DNA of 64,000 nucleotides from Clostridiales bacterium (GTDB taxonomy: Bacteria > Bacillota > Clostridia > Oscillospirales > Acutalibacteraceae). The stretch is taken from positions 23,257-87,256 of the forward strand of contig JAAWQC010000006.1 in NCBI GenBank assembly GCA_022800315.1. The letters run 5' to 3'. The notes under the pieces were generated by a model, which was not told where the DNA came from, made no database searches, and saw only the letters and a program-made list of their open reading frames with translations. Below are positions 22,545 through 30,959 of the stretch, in pieces. The translations under genes and the position numbers were made by a program. The first letter of the stretch is position 1, and every line of letters begins with the position of its first letter.

Positions 22545-24368
22545 ATGGCAAAACGAGAGAATCTACGCAACGTGGCGATCATCGCCCACGTTGATCACGG
22601 CAAAACGACACTGGTGGACCAGATGCTGCGGCAGAGCGGTATTTTCCGCGAAAACGAGCAGGTGGCCGAACGGGTCATGGATTCGGGCGATCTGGAGAGG
22701 GAACGGGGAATCACCATTCTCGCCAAGAACACCGCCGTTAAATACGGTGATACGAAAATCAATATCGTGGACACTCCCGGCCACGCCGACTTCGGCGGCG
22801 AGGTGGAGCGCATCCTGACCATGGTGGACGGCGTCGTACTGCTGGTGGACGCCTTCGAGGGCTGCATGCCCCAGACCCGCTTCGTGCTGAAAAAGGCGCT
22901 GGGCCTCGGCAAAAAGCCGCTGGTGGTGATCAATAAGATCGACCGCGACGGCGCCCGCCCGGCGGAGGTGATCGACGAATTGATCGATCTGTTTATCGAA
23001 TTAGGCGCCGACGAGGACCAGCTGGAATTCCCGGTGATCTACGCATCGGGCCGCGACGGCTACTCCTCTACCGACCCCGACGCGCGGGAGGGGGACATGA
23101 CCCCGCTGTTCGAGGCGATTATGGAGCACGTTCCCGCCCCCGAAGGGGAGCTGGACGGCCCCCTGCAGATTCTGTTCTCCAACATCGATTACGACGATTA
23201 CGTGGGCCGCATCGGCATCGGCCGGGTGGAGCGGGGCAGCGTGCGCAACGGCCAGCAGGTCGTCTTGTGCAAAGCCGACGGCACCACCAAAACCGAACGG
23301 ATCGGCAAGCTGTATCAGTTCGAAGGGCTCAAGAGGGTGGAGCACGATTCCGCCGCTCTGGGCGACCTGGTGGCCGTCACCGGCATCACCGACCTGAATA
23401 TCGGCGAGACTGCCTGCGATCCGGAGCACCCCGAACCCCTGCCCTTCGTCCGTATCGACGAGCCCACCATCTCCATGATCTTCCAGGTCAACAACAGCCC
23501 CTTCGCCGGGCGGGAGGGCAAGTTCGTCACCAGCCGGAACCTGCGCGACCGCCTGTTCAAAGAGGTGGAGACCAACGTCAGCATGCGGGTCAGAGAGACC
23601 GATACCACCGACGCCTTCGAGGTGTCGGGGCGCGGTGAGCTCCACCTGTCCATCCTGATCGAAACCATGCGCCGGGAGGGCTTCGAATTTGCGGTCAGCT
23701 GCCCCCGCGTCATCTTCAAGAAGGATGAAAGCGGCAGGACGCTGGAGCCGATGGAGCTGCTCATGATCGAGGTGCCGGAGCAGTATGTGGGCCCCGTTAT
23801 GGAAAAGCTGGGAGCCCGCCGGGCGGAAATCGTCAACATGGGCACCCGCGACACCGGCATGAGCCATCTGGAATTCAAGGTTCCCTCCCGCGGGCTGATG
23901 GGCTACCGCCAGATTTTTCTGACCGATACCAACGGCAACGGGATCATGAACAGCGTGTTTGACGGCTACGAGCCGTATAAGGGGGATATCCCCCGCCGGG
24001 TGCAGGGCTCCCTCGTGGTGTTCGAGACGGGTGAAACCTCCACCTACGGCCTGTTCAACGCCCAGGAACGCGGCACCCTCTTCATCGGCGCGGGCGTGCC
24101 GGTATACGAGGGCATGATCGTGGGGGAATCGCCCCGCGACGAGGATATCGCCGTCAACGTGTGCAAGAAAAAGCACGTGACCAATACCCGCGCGTCCGGC
24201 TCCGACGACGCGCTGCGGCTGACGCCGCCCACCGTGCTGTCCCTGGAACAGTCGCTGGAATTCATCAACGAGGACGAGCTGGTGGAGATCACACCGGACA
24301 ATATTCGGCTGCGCAAGGTCATCCTGTCCAAGGAACAGCGGATGAAACAGCAGTCGAAAAAGAAATAA
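22545..24368 (+). CDS. typA: Ribosome-associated GTPase TypA/BipA
   Basis: A translational GTPase that binds 70S ribosomes and aids 50S assembly and stress growth. The 607-residue protein shows G1 AHVDHGKTT, G2 ERERGITI, G3 DTPGHADFGGEV, G4 NKIDRDGARP, then EF-G-like domains and the BipA C-terminal domain (ERGTLFIGAGVPVYEGMIVG). I start at ATG 22545 behind GAGGAATGGGG; an ATG 12 bp earlier overlaps that site. The next gene follows after 27 bp. Confidence 0.97.
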   Translation: MAKRENLRNVAIIAHVDHGKTTLVDQMLRQSGIFRENEQVAERVMDSGDLERERGITILAKNTAVKYGDTKINIVDTPGHADFGGEVERILTMVDGVVLLVDAFEGCMPQTRFVLKKALGLGKKPLVVINKIDRDGARPAEVIDELIDLFIELGADEDQLEFPVIYASGRDGYSSTDPDAREGDMTPLFEAIMEHVPAPEGELDGPLQILFSNIDYDDYVGRIGIGRVERGSVRNGQQVVLCKADGTTKTERIGKLYQFEGLKRVEHDSAALGDLVAVTGITDLNIGETACDPEHPEPLPFVRIDEPTISMIFQVNNSPFAGREGKFVTSRNLRDRLFKEVETNVSMRVRETDTTDAFEVSGRGELHLSILIETMRREGFEFAVSCPRVIFKKDESGRTLEPMELLMIEVPEQYVGPVMEKLGARRAEIVNMGTRDTGMSHLEFKVPSRGLMGYRQIFLTDTNGNGIMNSVFDGYEPYKGDIPRRVQGSLVVFETGETSTYGLFNAQERGTLFIGAGVPVYEGMIVGESPRDEDIAVNVCKKKHVTNTRASGSDDALRLTPPTVLSLEQSLEFINEDELVEITPDNIRLRKVILSKEQRMKQQSKKK

Positions 24369-24395
24369 CAAGCGCTTGAGGGGGATCATCTGACC

Positions 24396-24944
24396 ATGGA
24401 AAACGAGAACCGGACGTATACCATGACCATTGCCGGTTTGGAGCGGGAGCTGCCGCTGTGTAAGCTGAACGAACAGCTGAGTATCGCAGCCTTCGTGATT
24501 TTCGGCGATGTGGAGCTTACCATTGCGGCGGCCGACGAACTGCTGAAAAAGGCGCCGGAGTTCGATGTGCTCATCACGGCGGAGGCTAAAGGCATTCCGC
24601 TGGTATATGAGATGGCGCGCCAGAGCGGCAGGAAATACTTCATCGCCCGTAAGTACCCCAAGCTTTACATGTCCAACCCCATCTCGGTGGACGTGCGCTC
24701 CATCACCACCGATAAGGAGCAGACGCTGTATCTCGATGAGACCGAGATGCGGTACATACGCGGGAAACGGGTACTGATCGTGGACGACGTGATCAGCACC
24801 GGGGAATCGCTCCGTGCCATGGAGGCGCTGGTGGAACGGTCGGAGGGCAAAATCGCCGGCCAGTGCGCCATCCTGGCAGAAGGGGACGCCATCGACCGGC
24901 AGGATATTTTCTATCTGGAGCCCCTGCCCCTGTTTTCCAACTGA
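24396..24944 (+). CDS. Phosphoribosyltransferase family protein (Apt-like)
   Basis: A 182-residue type I PRTase. The PRPP-binding motif VLIVDDVISTGES is clear, and LITAEAKGIPLVYEMARQSG matches the adenine/xanthine PRTase PPi loop. Clostridial relatives are annotated as adenine phosphoribosyltransferase, but the base specificity cannot be read here. ATG 24396 follows GAGGGGG. It lies 27 bp after typA, so co-transcription is likely. Confidence 0.85.
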   Translation: MENENRTYTMTIAGLERELPLCKLNEQLSIAAFVIFGDVELTIAAADELLKKAPEFDVLITAEAKGIPLVYEMARQSGRKYFIARKYPKLYMSNPISVDVRSITTDKEQTLYLDETEMRYIRGKRVLIVDDVISTGESLRAMEALVERSEGKIAGQCAILAEGDAIDRQDIFYLEPLPLFSN

Positions 24945-25026
24945 ATCGGGAAGGGTTTCCCACCATCGTCTTTCGCGCCGTCCGGCCCCTGTGGATTAAC
25001 CGCAGTTGCAGAGAAAGGGGAGACGT

Positions 25027-27309
25027 ATGAAACGGCCGCTTGCCACGCTGGGTATCGTCTTTTTTCTGTCCCTGATCGCCGCCATGCTGATGGGACTCAA
25101 TCTGTCGATGACCGCGGCGGCCGTTTTTCTGACGGTATTCCTTTTTCTGCTAATATGCCGGCGCATGCCCGGCGGCCGCGAGGCGGCACGGACCAGTTTA
25201 CCAGCGGCGCTGCTGTCGGCAGTGGCCGCTTTTTCCTTATTTTGCTGCTTTGAGGTATTTGTTTACCGGCCCGTCCTGCCGCTGGCAGAGGGGAGAGCGT
25301 TAGTCCGCATGCAGGTGACCGAGCTGCCGCGGGAATTGGGCGGCGATACGGTTCGGTGTGAGGTGCGGGTGCTGGAGGATACGCCGGTGCAGGTGGAGGG
25401 GCAGGGAGTTCCCTATCTCATGATGCCGAAAGGTACTCGGCTACTTTTTACCTTCTCATCCGAGACAGTGCCCGACGCTTATGATATACTGGAGGCGGAG
25501 GTCGGACTCTATCAGCCGTGGGAAACCTGGTGGGACGAGCAGCAGTGCAAGGCGGACGGCATCTATCTGGGGGCTGGGACGTACAGCTACGGCGGCGAGG
25601 TGAAAATCCGGAAGCCGGACAGCGTGCCGCTCTACTATCACTTCATACAGCTGCGTAAAAAAGCGCTGGACACGGTGATGGAACGGCTGCCGGGCGATCC
25701 CGGCGCGCTGGTGTGCAGCATCTCTTATGGTTATAAAGGCGACCTGTCCGACCAGCTGAAGGAAAATTTCCGCGTCGCCGGCATCTATCACCTGCTGGCG
25801 GTGTCGGGCCTGCATGTGGGACTGGTCGCCCAGGCTTTTTGGGGGCTGCTGCTGATGCTGAAGGTGAACCGGCGGCTGGCGGCCGTCCTGGCCGCGGGCG
25901 CCGCGGTCTTTTTCATGGCGCTGACCGGTTTCTCGCCCTCGGTGATGCGGGCGGGCATCATGTGCGTCGTGTACTTTGGCGGCCTCGCCCTGCGGCGGGA
26001 GGCGGACAGCCTCAATTCACTGGGCTTTGCCCTGCTGGTGATGACCGTCGCCAGTCCCTTTGCCGCCGGGGACGTTGGTTTGCTGTTGTCGGCGGGGTCC
26101 ACCGGTGGCCTGCTCCTGATCCTGCCGGTATTCAATAAACTGCTGGTGGAGCCGGTGCGGCGGCGGGAAGGGTGGCGCCGGATGCTGGCGAAGCCGGTGA
26201 GCGCCCTGTGCGTCACCTTCGCGGCGACGCTGCCCACCCTGCCGATACTGGCCGTCGTCATGCGGCGGATATCCCTGGCGGCGCCGCTGTGCAACCTGCT
26301 GGCCGTCTTTCCCGCCTCGGTTATGATGGCGATGGGGTGTCTGGTGCTGCCGCTGTCCTTTTCCCCCTTTGCGGGCCCGCTGATACGGGGGCTGCTGTTT
26401 CTGGCCGGTATCATCGCCCGATACCTGACCGGGCTGGTCAATCTGGTTGCCTCCTGGGAATTTGCCGCCGTGTCTGTCAACGAACTGTATGTGGTGATGT
26501 GGATACTGGCGGGGCTGCCGGTCCTGTATGCCGGTTGGCGGCTGTCGAAGAAGAAAGGACTCCGCCTGGGCGTGTGCGCGTGTGTGCTGGCATTGACGGG
26601 TGGGCTGCTGGTCAATCAAACCATGATGCGGGGCGTGACTTCCCTCACCGTCCTGGATGTGGGTGACGGGTCCGCTCTTCTGCTCCAAAGGGGCGGCCAC
26701 GCGGGTCTGATCCTGGCGGAGGGGGGACGGCGTACCCCCCTGCTGGCGGCACGCGCCCTCCGTCAGCGCGGTGTGGGACGACTGGATTTTCTCCTGTGTC
26801 CCGATGTCGAATCGAATGCTGTCAGCGGCATCGGGTACCTCACCCGGCAGATACCCATCGATACGGTAGCGCAGGGGGAGATGGGGTATTACAGCGGCAC
26901 CCTGGAGCATATTCCCGCCGAACAGGAGCTGCTGACGGTGGACGGCGGGGCGTTCATCTTCTGGGACGACGGGAAGGCGGTACTGCGGGACGGATTCGTA
27001 CAGATACGGGTGGGGGATACGTCGGTGCTGCTGTGTCCCTCCGTCTCCAACGCGGCGGCGCTCACCGAACGGGAGCGCTGCGCCAACCTGCTGATCTTCA
27101 CCCAGACGCCGCCGCTGCACGCTGCCGCCTTCACCGCCCAGGCGGGGGTGCTCAGCTGTAATAAGGAAACGATACCCGCCGTGACCAAGGCGGTGCCGTG
27201 GGGAATCTATCCCATCAAAATAACCGGGAACGATGGGGATGTGACCCTGTATACGAGAGGCCGGGGCGACGTGGAATTCCAGCGATACGCTCTGCCGGAA
27301 GGATGGTAA
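25027..27309 (+). CDS. comEC: ComEC/Rec2-family DNA uptake channel, degenerate hydrolase domain
   Basis: A 760-residue polytopic protein. An N-terminal DUF4131-type region (helices to about 70, then an OB-like part) is followed by the Competence channel domain with HLLAVSGLHVGLVAQAF and repeated helices. The C-terminal beta-lactamase-like domain starts correctly (LTVLDVGDGSALLLQRGG), but LLCPDVESNAVSGIGYL stands where active members have a HxHxDH metal motif. Hydrolysis of the non-transported strand is therefore unlikely through this domain. ATG 25027 has AAAGGGGAG. It precedes holA with 1 bp between them, as in many Firmicutes. Confidence 0.88.
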   Translation: MKRPLATLGIVFFLSLIAAMLMGLNLSMTAAAVFLTVFLFLLICRRMPGGREAARTSLPAALLSAVAAFSLFCCFEVFVYRPVLPLAEGRALVRMQVTELPRELGGDTVRCEVRVLEDTPVQVEGQGVPYLMMPKGTRLLFTFSSETVPDAYDILEAEVGLYQPWETWWDEQQCKADGIYLGAGTYSYGGEVKIRKPDSVPLYYHFIQLRKKALDTVMERLPGDPGALVCSISYGYKGDLSDQLKENFRVAGIYHLLAVSGLHVGLVAQAFWGLLLMLKVNRRLAAVLAAGAAVFFMALTGFSPSVMRAGIMCVVYFGGLALRREADSLNSLGFALLVMTVASPFAAGDVGLLLSAGSTGGLLLILPVFNKLLVEPVRRREGWRRMLAKPVSALCVTFAATLPTLPILAVVMRRISLAAPLCNLLAVFPASVMMAMGCLVLPLSFSPFAGPLIRGLLFLAGIIARYLTGLVNLVASWEFAAVSVNELYVVMWILAGLPVLYAGWRLSKKKGLRLGVCACVLALTGGLLVNQTMMRGVTSLTVLDVGDGSALLLQRGGHAGLILAEGGRRTPLLAARALRQRGVGRLDFLLCPDVESNAVSGIGYLTRQIPIDTVAQGEMGYYSGTLEHIPAEQELLTVDGGAFIFWDDGKAVLRDGFVQIRVGDTSVLLCPSVSNAAALTERERCANLLIFTQTPPLHAAAFTAQAGVLSCNKETIPAVTKAVPWGIYPIKITGNDGDVTLYTRGRGDVEFQRYALPEGW

Positions 27310-27310
27310 T

Positions 27311-28363
27311 ATGCCGATAACCGAAAGTGAACTGAAAAAGCATCTTAAGGAGGGGAAACTGTCCTCCCTCTACTTCCTGTATGGGGAGGAGAGCTATCTG
27401 ACCGCCCATTACGCCTCCCTGATTGCCGAAAAGGCGGCGGGCGGTTCCGATTTCGATGAATTCAATTTGCAGAAGTTCGACGGGCAGGACAGTGATTTAC
27501 GTGCCATTGAAGAGGCGGTGGAGGCGCTGCCCCTGATGGCCGACCGCAAATGCGTGGTGGTGCGGGACTGGGACGCCGCCGCGGGAGGCCAGGCCGGACA
27601 GGAACGCCTGCTGGCGCTGGTCGCCGACCTGCCCGACACCTGCACCCTGATTTTCTGGCAGGATTCGGTGCCGGCGGAGGTCAAAAAAAACGCCAAGTGG
27701 AAGGCCTTTGCCGCCGCTGCAGAAAAACAGGGGGTGGTCGCGGCCTTCCCGCGCAAATCGGCGGCGGATATCGTCCGCCTGCTGGTCACGGGAGCGGGAC
27801 GCAGGGGCTGTACCCTGTCCCAGGACAACGCCCGTTTGATGGTGGAGCGGAGCGGGGACGACCTGAACCTCCTGCTCAATGAGCTGGACAAGCTGTGCGC
27901 TCTGGCGGGGGAGGGGGAGATCACCCGCCAGCACATCGAAACGGCGGGTATGCGCAATCTGGAGGCGTCGGTGTTCGACCTGGCCAAGGCCATCCTCCAG
28001 GGGCAGTACGAGCGGGCTTACGGCATCATCTACCGCCTGATGGATCAGCGGGAGGAACCGGTGTCGGTGCTGTCGGTGCTGTCCTCCGCCTACGCGGACC
28101 TGTACCGGGCGAAGGTGGCGGCCGCCGGCGGAGTGCCTGCCGCGTCCCTGTCCGCCGACTTCCAGTACAGGGGGCGGGAATTCCGCCTGCGCAACGCGGC
28201 GCGGGACTGCGCCCGGTTGTCCCTGCCGGTGCTGCGGGATAGTCTGGAGGTGCTGGCTCAGGCCGACCTCAAGCTGAAATCCAGCCGCACCGACAAACGC
28301 ACGGTACTGGAGCAGACGGCGGCAGAGCTGATCGTGCTGGCGAAGGGCGGCGCCGTCCGATGA
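27311..28363 (+). CDS. holA: DNA polymerase III subunit delta
   Basis: Clamp-loader subunit that opens the sliding clamp. The 350-residue protein has the family opening LSSLYFLYGEESYLTAHYASLI, the AAA-like core, and the C-terminal helical collar (SRTDKRTVLEQTAAELIVL). It begins 1 bp after comEC and overlaps rnmV by 4 bp (ATGA), indicating translational coupling. Confidence 0.93.
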   Translation: MPITESELKKHLKEGKLSSLYFLYGEESYLTAHYASLIAEKAAGGSDFDEFNLQKFDGQDSDLRAIEEAVEALPLMADRKCVVVRDWDAAAGGQAGQERLLALVADLPDTCTLIFWQDSVPAEVKKNAKWKAFAAAAEKQGVVAAFPRKSAADIVRLLVTGAGRRGCTLSQDNARLMVERSGDDLNLLLNELDKLCALAGEGEITRQHIETAGMRNLEASVFDLAKAILQGQYERAYGIIYRLMDQREEPVSVLSVLSSAYADLYRAKVAAAGGVPAASLSADFQYRGREFRLRNAARDCARLSLPVLRDSLEVLAQADLKLKSSRTDKRTVLEQTAAELIVLAKGGAVR

Positions 28364-29001
28364 AGAAGCGGCTGCGCGAAGCGCTGGTGGTCGAAGGGCG
28401 GTACGACCGCATCCGCCTGTTATCGGTGGTGGACGCCCTCATCGTGGAAACCGACGGCTTCGGTATCTTCCGCGATAAGGAAAAGCGCGCCCTGCTGCGA
28501 AGACTGGCGGAGGAGCGCGGCCTGCTGGTGCTGACCGACAGCGATGCCGCCGGTTTTGTAATCCGGGATCATCTGGCGGGCTTTCTGCCGCCGGAGAAAA
28601 TACGGCACGCCTATATCCCGGAGCTGAGAGGCAAGGAACGGCGCAAAACCGCGCCGTCTAAAGAGGGGCTGCTGGGCGTGGAGGGCGTACCGGGTGAGGT
28701 GATCCTCGAAGCGCTGCGGCGGGCGGGGGCTACCTTTGAGGAGGACGCGGCGCCGGCCGCCCCCGATGATGCCCCGCGGGCCGGCGCGCCGATCACCAAA
28801 CAGGATTTTTACGCGGACGGCCTGACCGGCTCCCCCGACAGCGCGGCCCGGCGGGAAGCGCTGCTGCGCCGCCTGTCCCTGCCAAGCCGGTTGTCTGCCA
28901 ACCGGATGCTTCAGGTGCTCAACGCGCTGTACACGCGGGAGGAATACCGCGAACTGCTGAGGGAATCGGAGAGCGGGAAAGGGGAGGACATCCCCCGGTG
29001 A
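28360..29001 (+). CDS. rnmV: Ribonuclease M5
   Basis: Matures the ends of 5S rRNA. The 213-residue protein has a Toprim domain: ALVVEGRYDRIRL with the catalytic Glu, and VLTDSDAAGFVIRDHL with the DxD pair (TDSD here, TDPD in most). The C-terminal DUF4093 region contains ITKQDFYADGLTGSPDSAARREALL. It is about 25 residues longer than Bacillus RnmV because of an Ala/Pro-rich insert near residues 128-146. Confidence 0.9.
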   Translation: MKKRLREALVVEGRYDRIRLLSVVDALIVETDGFGIFRDKEKRALLRRLAEERGLLVLTDSDAAGFVIRDHLAGFLPPEKIRHAYIPELRGKERRKTAPSKEGLLGVEGVPGEVILEALRRAGATFEEDAAPAAPDDAPRAGAPITKQDFYADGLTGSPDSAARREALLRRLSLPSRLSANRMLQVLNALYTREEYRELLRESESGKGEDIPR

Positions 29002-29073
29002 AGGGGGATATATCCTCTGCCTGCGGCGGTATTTTAGACGGCGGACCGCCGATAAAATTTTCAAAGAATCCTA

Positions 29074-29102
29074 TTGACAAACCCCTGCCGATTCGGTATA
29101 AT
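29074..29102 (+). promoter_or_regulatory. Consensus promoter of tRNA-Leu
   Basis: -35 TTGACA (29074-29079), 17-bp spacer, -10 TATAAT (29097-29102), a perfect SigA match, about 38 bp before the expected transcript reaches the tRNA. Confidence 0.92.
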
Positions 29103-29146
29103 AACACTCGTCGCTTGAGGGAATACCTCTTAGACACATACCATAT

Positions 29147-29233
29147 GCGGATATGGCGGAACTGGCAGACGCGTTAGATTCAGGTTCTAATGAGCGCAAG
29201 CTCATGGAGGTTCAAGTCCTCTTATCCGCACCA
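29147..29233 (+). tRNA. tRNA-Leu (anticodon CAG)
   Basis: 87 nt with encoded CCA. The acceptor GCGGATA pairs with TATCCGC. The anticodon stem TTAGA/TCTAA has loop TTCAGGT (CAG). A long variable arm TGAGCGCAAGCTCA and T-arm GGTTCAAGTCC are present. Confidence 0.97.
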
Positions 29234-29241
29234 AATCCTTT

Positions 29242-29290
29242 AAATCCGAACCCTTCACCGATTGGTGAAGGGTTCGGATTTATTCTTTAT
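29242..29290 (+). terminator. tRNA-Leu terminator
   Basis: Perfect 18-bp arms (29242-29259, 29264-29281) close a 4-nt loop and are followed by ATTCTTTATTT. Confidence 0.9.
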
Positions 29291-29307
29291 TTGCAGTATT
29301 CCTCAAT

Positions 29308-29347
29308 AAAAAAAGGACGAAACCTTGTTTTAAGGTTTCGTCCCTTT
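29308..29347. terminator. Second, bidirectional terminator
   Basis: GGACGAAACCTT and AAGGTTTCGTCC with a GTTTT loop, flanked by A- and T-runs on each side, so it also stops minus-strand transcripts of the regulator gene at 29502. Confidence 0.85.
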
Positions 29348-29501
29348 TTCAGTTTTGATTACCGGCCTCCGATTATCTCCCAACAGGAATACAACCACCC
29401 GACCATGCGGCGGCCAGAATATGTTTGCTAATCTGTTTCGACGATTGAGAGAGAATAACGGGCTTACGCCAATGCAACTTTTTCATAACGATTCTCCTAG
29501 T

Positions 29502-30542
29502 CTATAAAAGTAGTTTATCTAAATATACATTTATCATAGAACGCGCTGAATTTAAAAAATCACAATTCAGGGTATAGTATTTTTCAGGCCCTACTCTGCG
29601 GCTGATTTTGACAAATCCTAAATCACGTAGCCACAGCAATTGCGCATTTAGAGATTGACGCGTCACATTTACCTGCTCACTAAGCAGAGTGGCTGTGGAT
29701 TCCTTTTCCTTAAGGCTTTCCAGAATTTCTCTTTTCACAGGATGCGCCAGTGCGGTGAATAGATCCTGTATATCCAGGAAGGTATAGTTTACTCTTTTAG
29801 TAAGCAGGGAGTTTACCCCGTCTGGCTGACTTCCCAAAATAAAAGCATATCGATTTTCATATACAGTATAAAAAATAACGACAACATTGAAATAACTGAT
29901 CGCAGCCATTTGCCTTTTCAAAGGAACCGCCGCGTCCATCTGGCAAAACTCTCGAATCAGTGGTTCATACTTGGGGGTACTAAACTCAGTTAGAAGATTT
30001 CCGCTATTAGTATAGAGGGAAGTATGTAAATTTACAATAGGGACATACACTTTCTTCATGATTTCAAGGAGTGTCGACAGTGCCGTTTCAAACTGCGTCA
30101 ATACATTCAATATTTCGATTTTCAAACGATCCTCCATTTCGGTACTGATGATGGCCGGAATGAGAGGAAAGAAATCCTGTGTTTCAATACAGTGGTCAAC
30201 TAGCGCTTCATCCGATAGATAGTACAACAGGAAGTTCCGCTTTACATCGGGGTCGTTACCCAACTGCTCCGCATAATCATCAAACGTGTCGCTGAAGAAA
30301 TTCCAATAGTCACACATATACTGAATCAGAAATGACATCCGCGAAAAATCACTATAGAAAAACGGGTAAAGAAGAGAAGGAATTTCCGGCGCATCTTTCA
30401 ATACCAGTTCATAATACTCAAACAGATTTTCCGTAGTAGAATATGAATTCTCAAAAATTCTTTTCACGCTGTCGTGATTGAAATAGATAATCCCGAAAAA
30501 AATCGTGTCGTACATAACGCCTAATCTATCGTCGAGCTTCAC
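29502..30542 (-). CDS. Putative regulator with C-terminal ArsR-like winged helix
   Basis: A 346-residue protein. The C-terminal 90 residues are a clear ArsR-type winged helix: DLFTALAHPVKREILESLKEKESTATLLSEQVNVTRQSLNAQLLWLRDLGFVKISRRVGPEKYYTL. The N-terminal 250 residues are helical, aromatic-rich and unrecognised, probably a sensor domain. I start at GTG 30542 because GGGAGGGG lies 6 bp before it; upstream in-frame codons have no such site and would extend through the operator region. The gene is AT-rich compared with the core genes and follows the MmeI-like gene on the same strand. Its promoter and that of the MmeI-like gene share TATTGT half-sites, which suggests it controls both. Confidence 0.75.
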   Translation of the reverse strand: MKLDDRLGVMYDTIFFGIIYFNHDSVKRIFENSYSTTENLFEYYELVLKDAPEIPSLLYPFFYSDFSRMSFLIQYMCDYWNFFSDTFDDYAEQLGNDPDVKRNFLLYYLSDEALVDHCIETQDFFPLIPAIISTEMEDRLKIEILNVLTQFETALSTLLEIMKKVYVPIVNLHTSLYTNSGNLLTEFSTPKYEPLIREFCQMDAAVPLKRQMAAISYFNVVVIFYTVYENRYAFILGSQPDGVNSLLTKRVNYTFLDIQDLFTALAHPVKREILESLKEKESTATLLSEQVNVTRQSLNAQLLWLRDLGFVKISRRVGPEKYYTLNCDFLNSARSMINVYLDKLLL

Positions 30543-30635
30543 ACTTGGCCCCTCCCATCGTTCAGGCTTGCAACTGTGACAGAATATCTGTCGCCACATT
30601 GAACGGTCAAATCGTTTGCTCTGTGTTTGATGGGA

Positions 30636-30691
30636 ATACAATACACATGTATGTTTATTGTATATTACCATGAAACTTACAGGAAGACCAA
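30636..30691 (-). promoter_or_regulatory. Promoter and 28-bp palindrome upstream of the regulator gene
   Basis: Minus strand -35 TTGGTC (30691-30686), 18-bp spacer, -10 TAATAT (30667-30662). A near-perfect palindrome, arms ATACAATACACAT (30636-30648) and ATGTTTATTGTAT (30651-30663) with one mismatch, covers the predicted start. This position fits autorepression. Confidence 0.65.
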
Positions 30692-30747
30692 CTAATTCTT
30701 GTGATTTTTGTAATTCTGTGTATCAAAACAAAATATACCTGATATTT

Positions 30748-30772
30748 TTGGAACTTGTGACATTAGTTCCAA
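30748..30772. promoter_or_regulatory. TTGGAACT / AGTTCCAA dyad
   Basis: Perfect 8-bp inverted arms (30748-30755, 30765-30772) around 9 bp, 60 bp upstream of the regulator's -35. It could be a second operator or a small hairpin; no T-run is attached. Confidence 0.45.
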
Positions 30773-30807
30773 TAACATGATTTCCACAGGTACTTCTTTC
30801 CGCTTTG

Positions 30808-30941
30808 CTCCCCAGGGGGACAGGAGCCGCCCGCCCCCGCCAAACGGTGTTGTATATGCGCCGCCGGATAGCGGCGCATATACAACACTCTGCTTGCAGA
30901 GGGCAGTATCATCCCCCTGCGGCCGCGATTGTCCCCCGGAG
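30808..30941. repeat. Highly structured palindromic element (possible MITE-like repeat or structured RNA)
   Basis: An outer stem pairs CTCC and GGGGGACA (30808-30822) with TGTCCCCC and GGAG (30930-30941). Inside, a perfect 18-bp hairpin has arms 30847-30864 and 30871-30888 with a 6-nt loop. A small TCTGC/GCAGA stem follows (30889-30900). It lies between the MmeI-like gene stop and the regulator's upstream region and holds no credible frame. The nested shape suggests a transposon-derived repeat unit or a folded RNA. Confidence 0.6.
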
Positions 30942-30959
30942 ACCTGCGTTTTTTACTTA

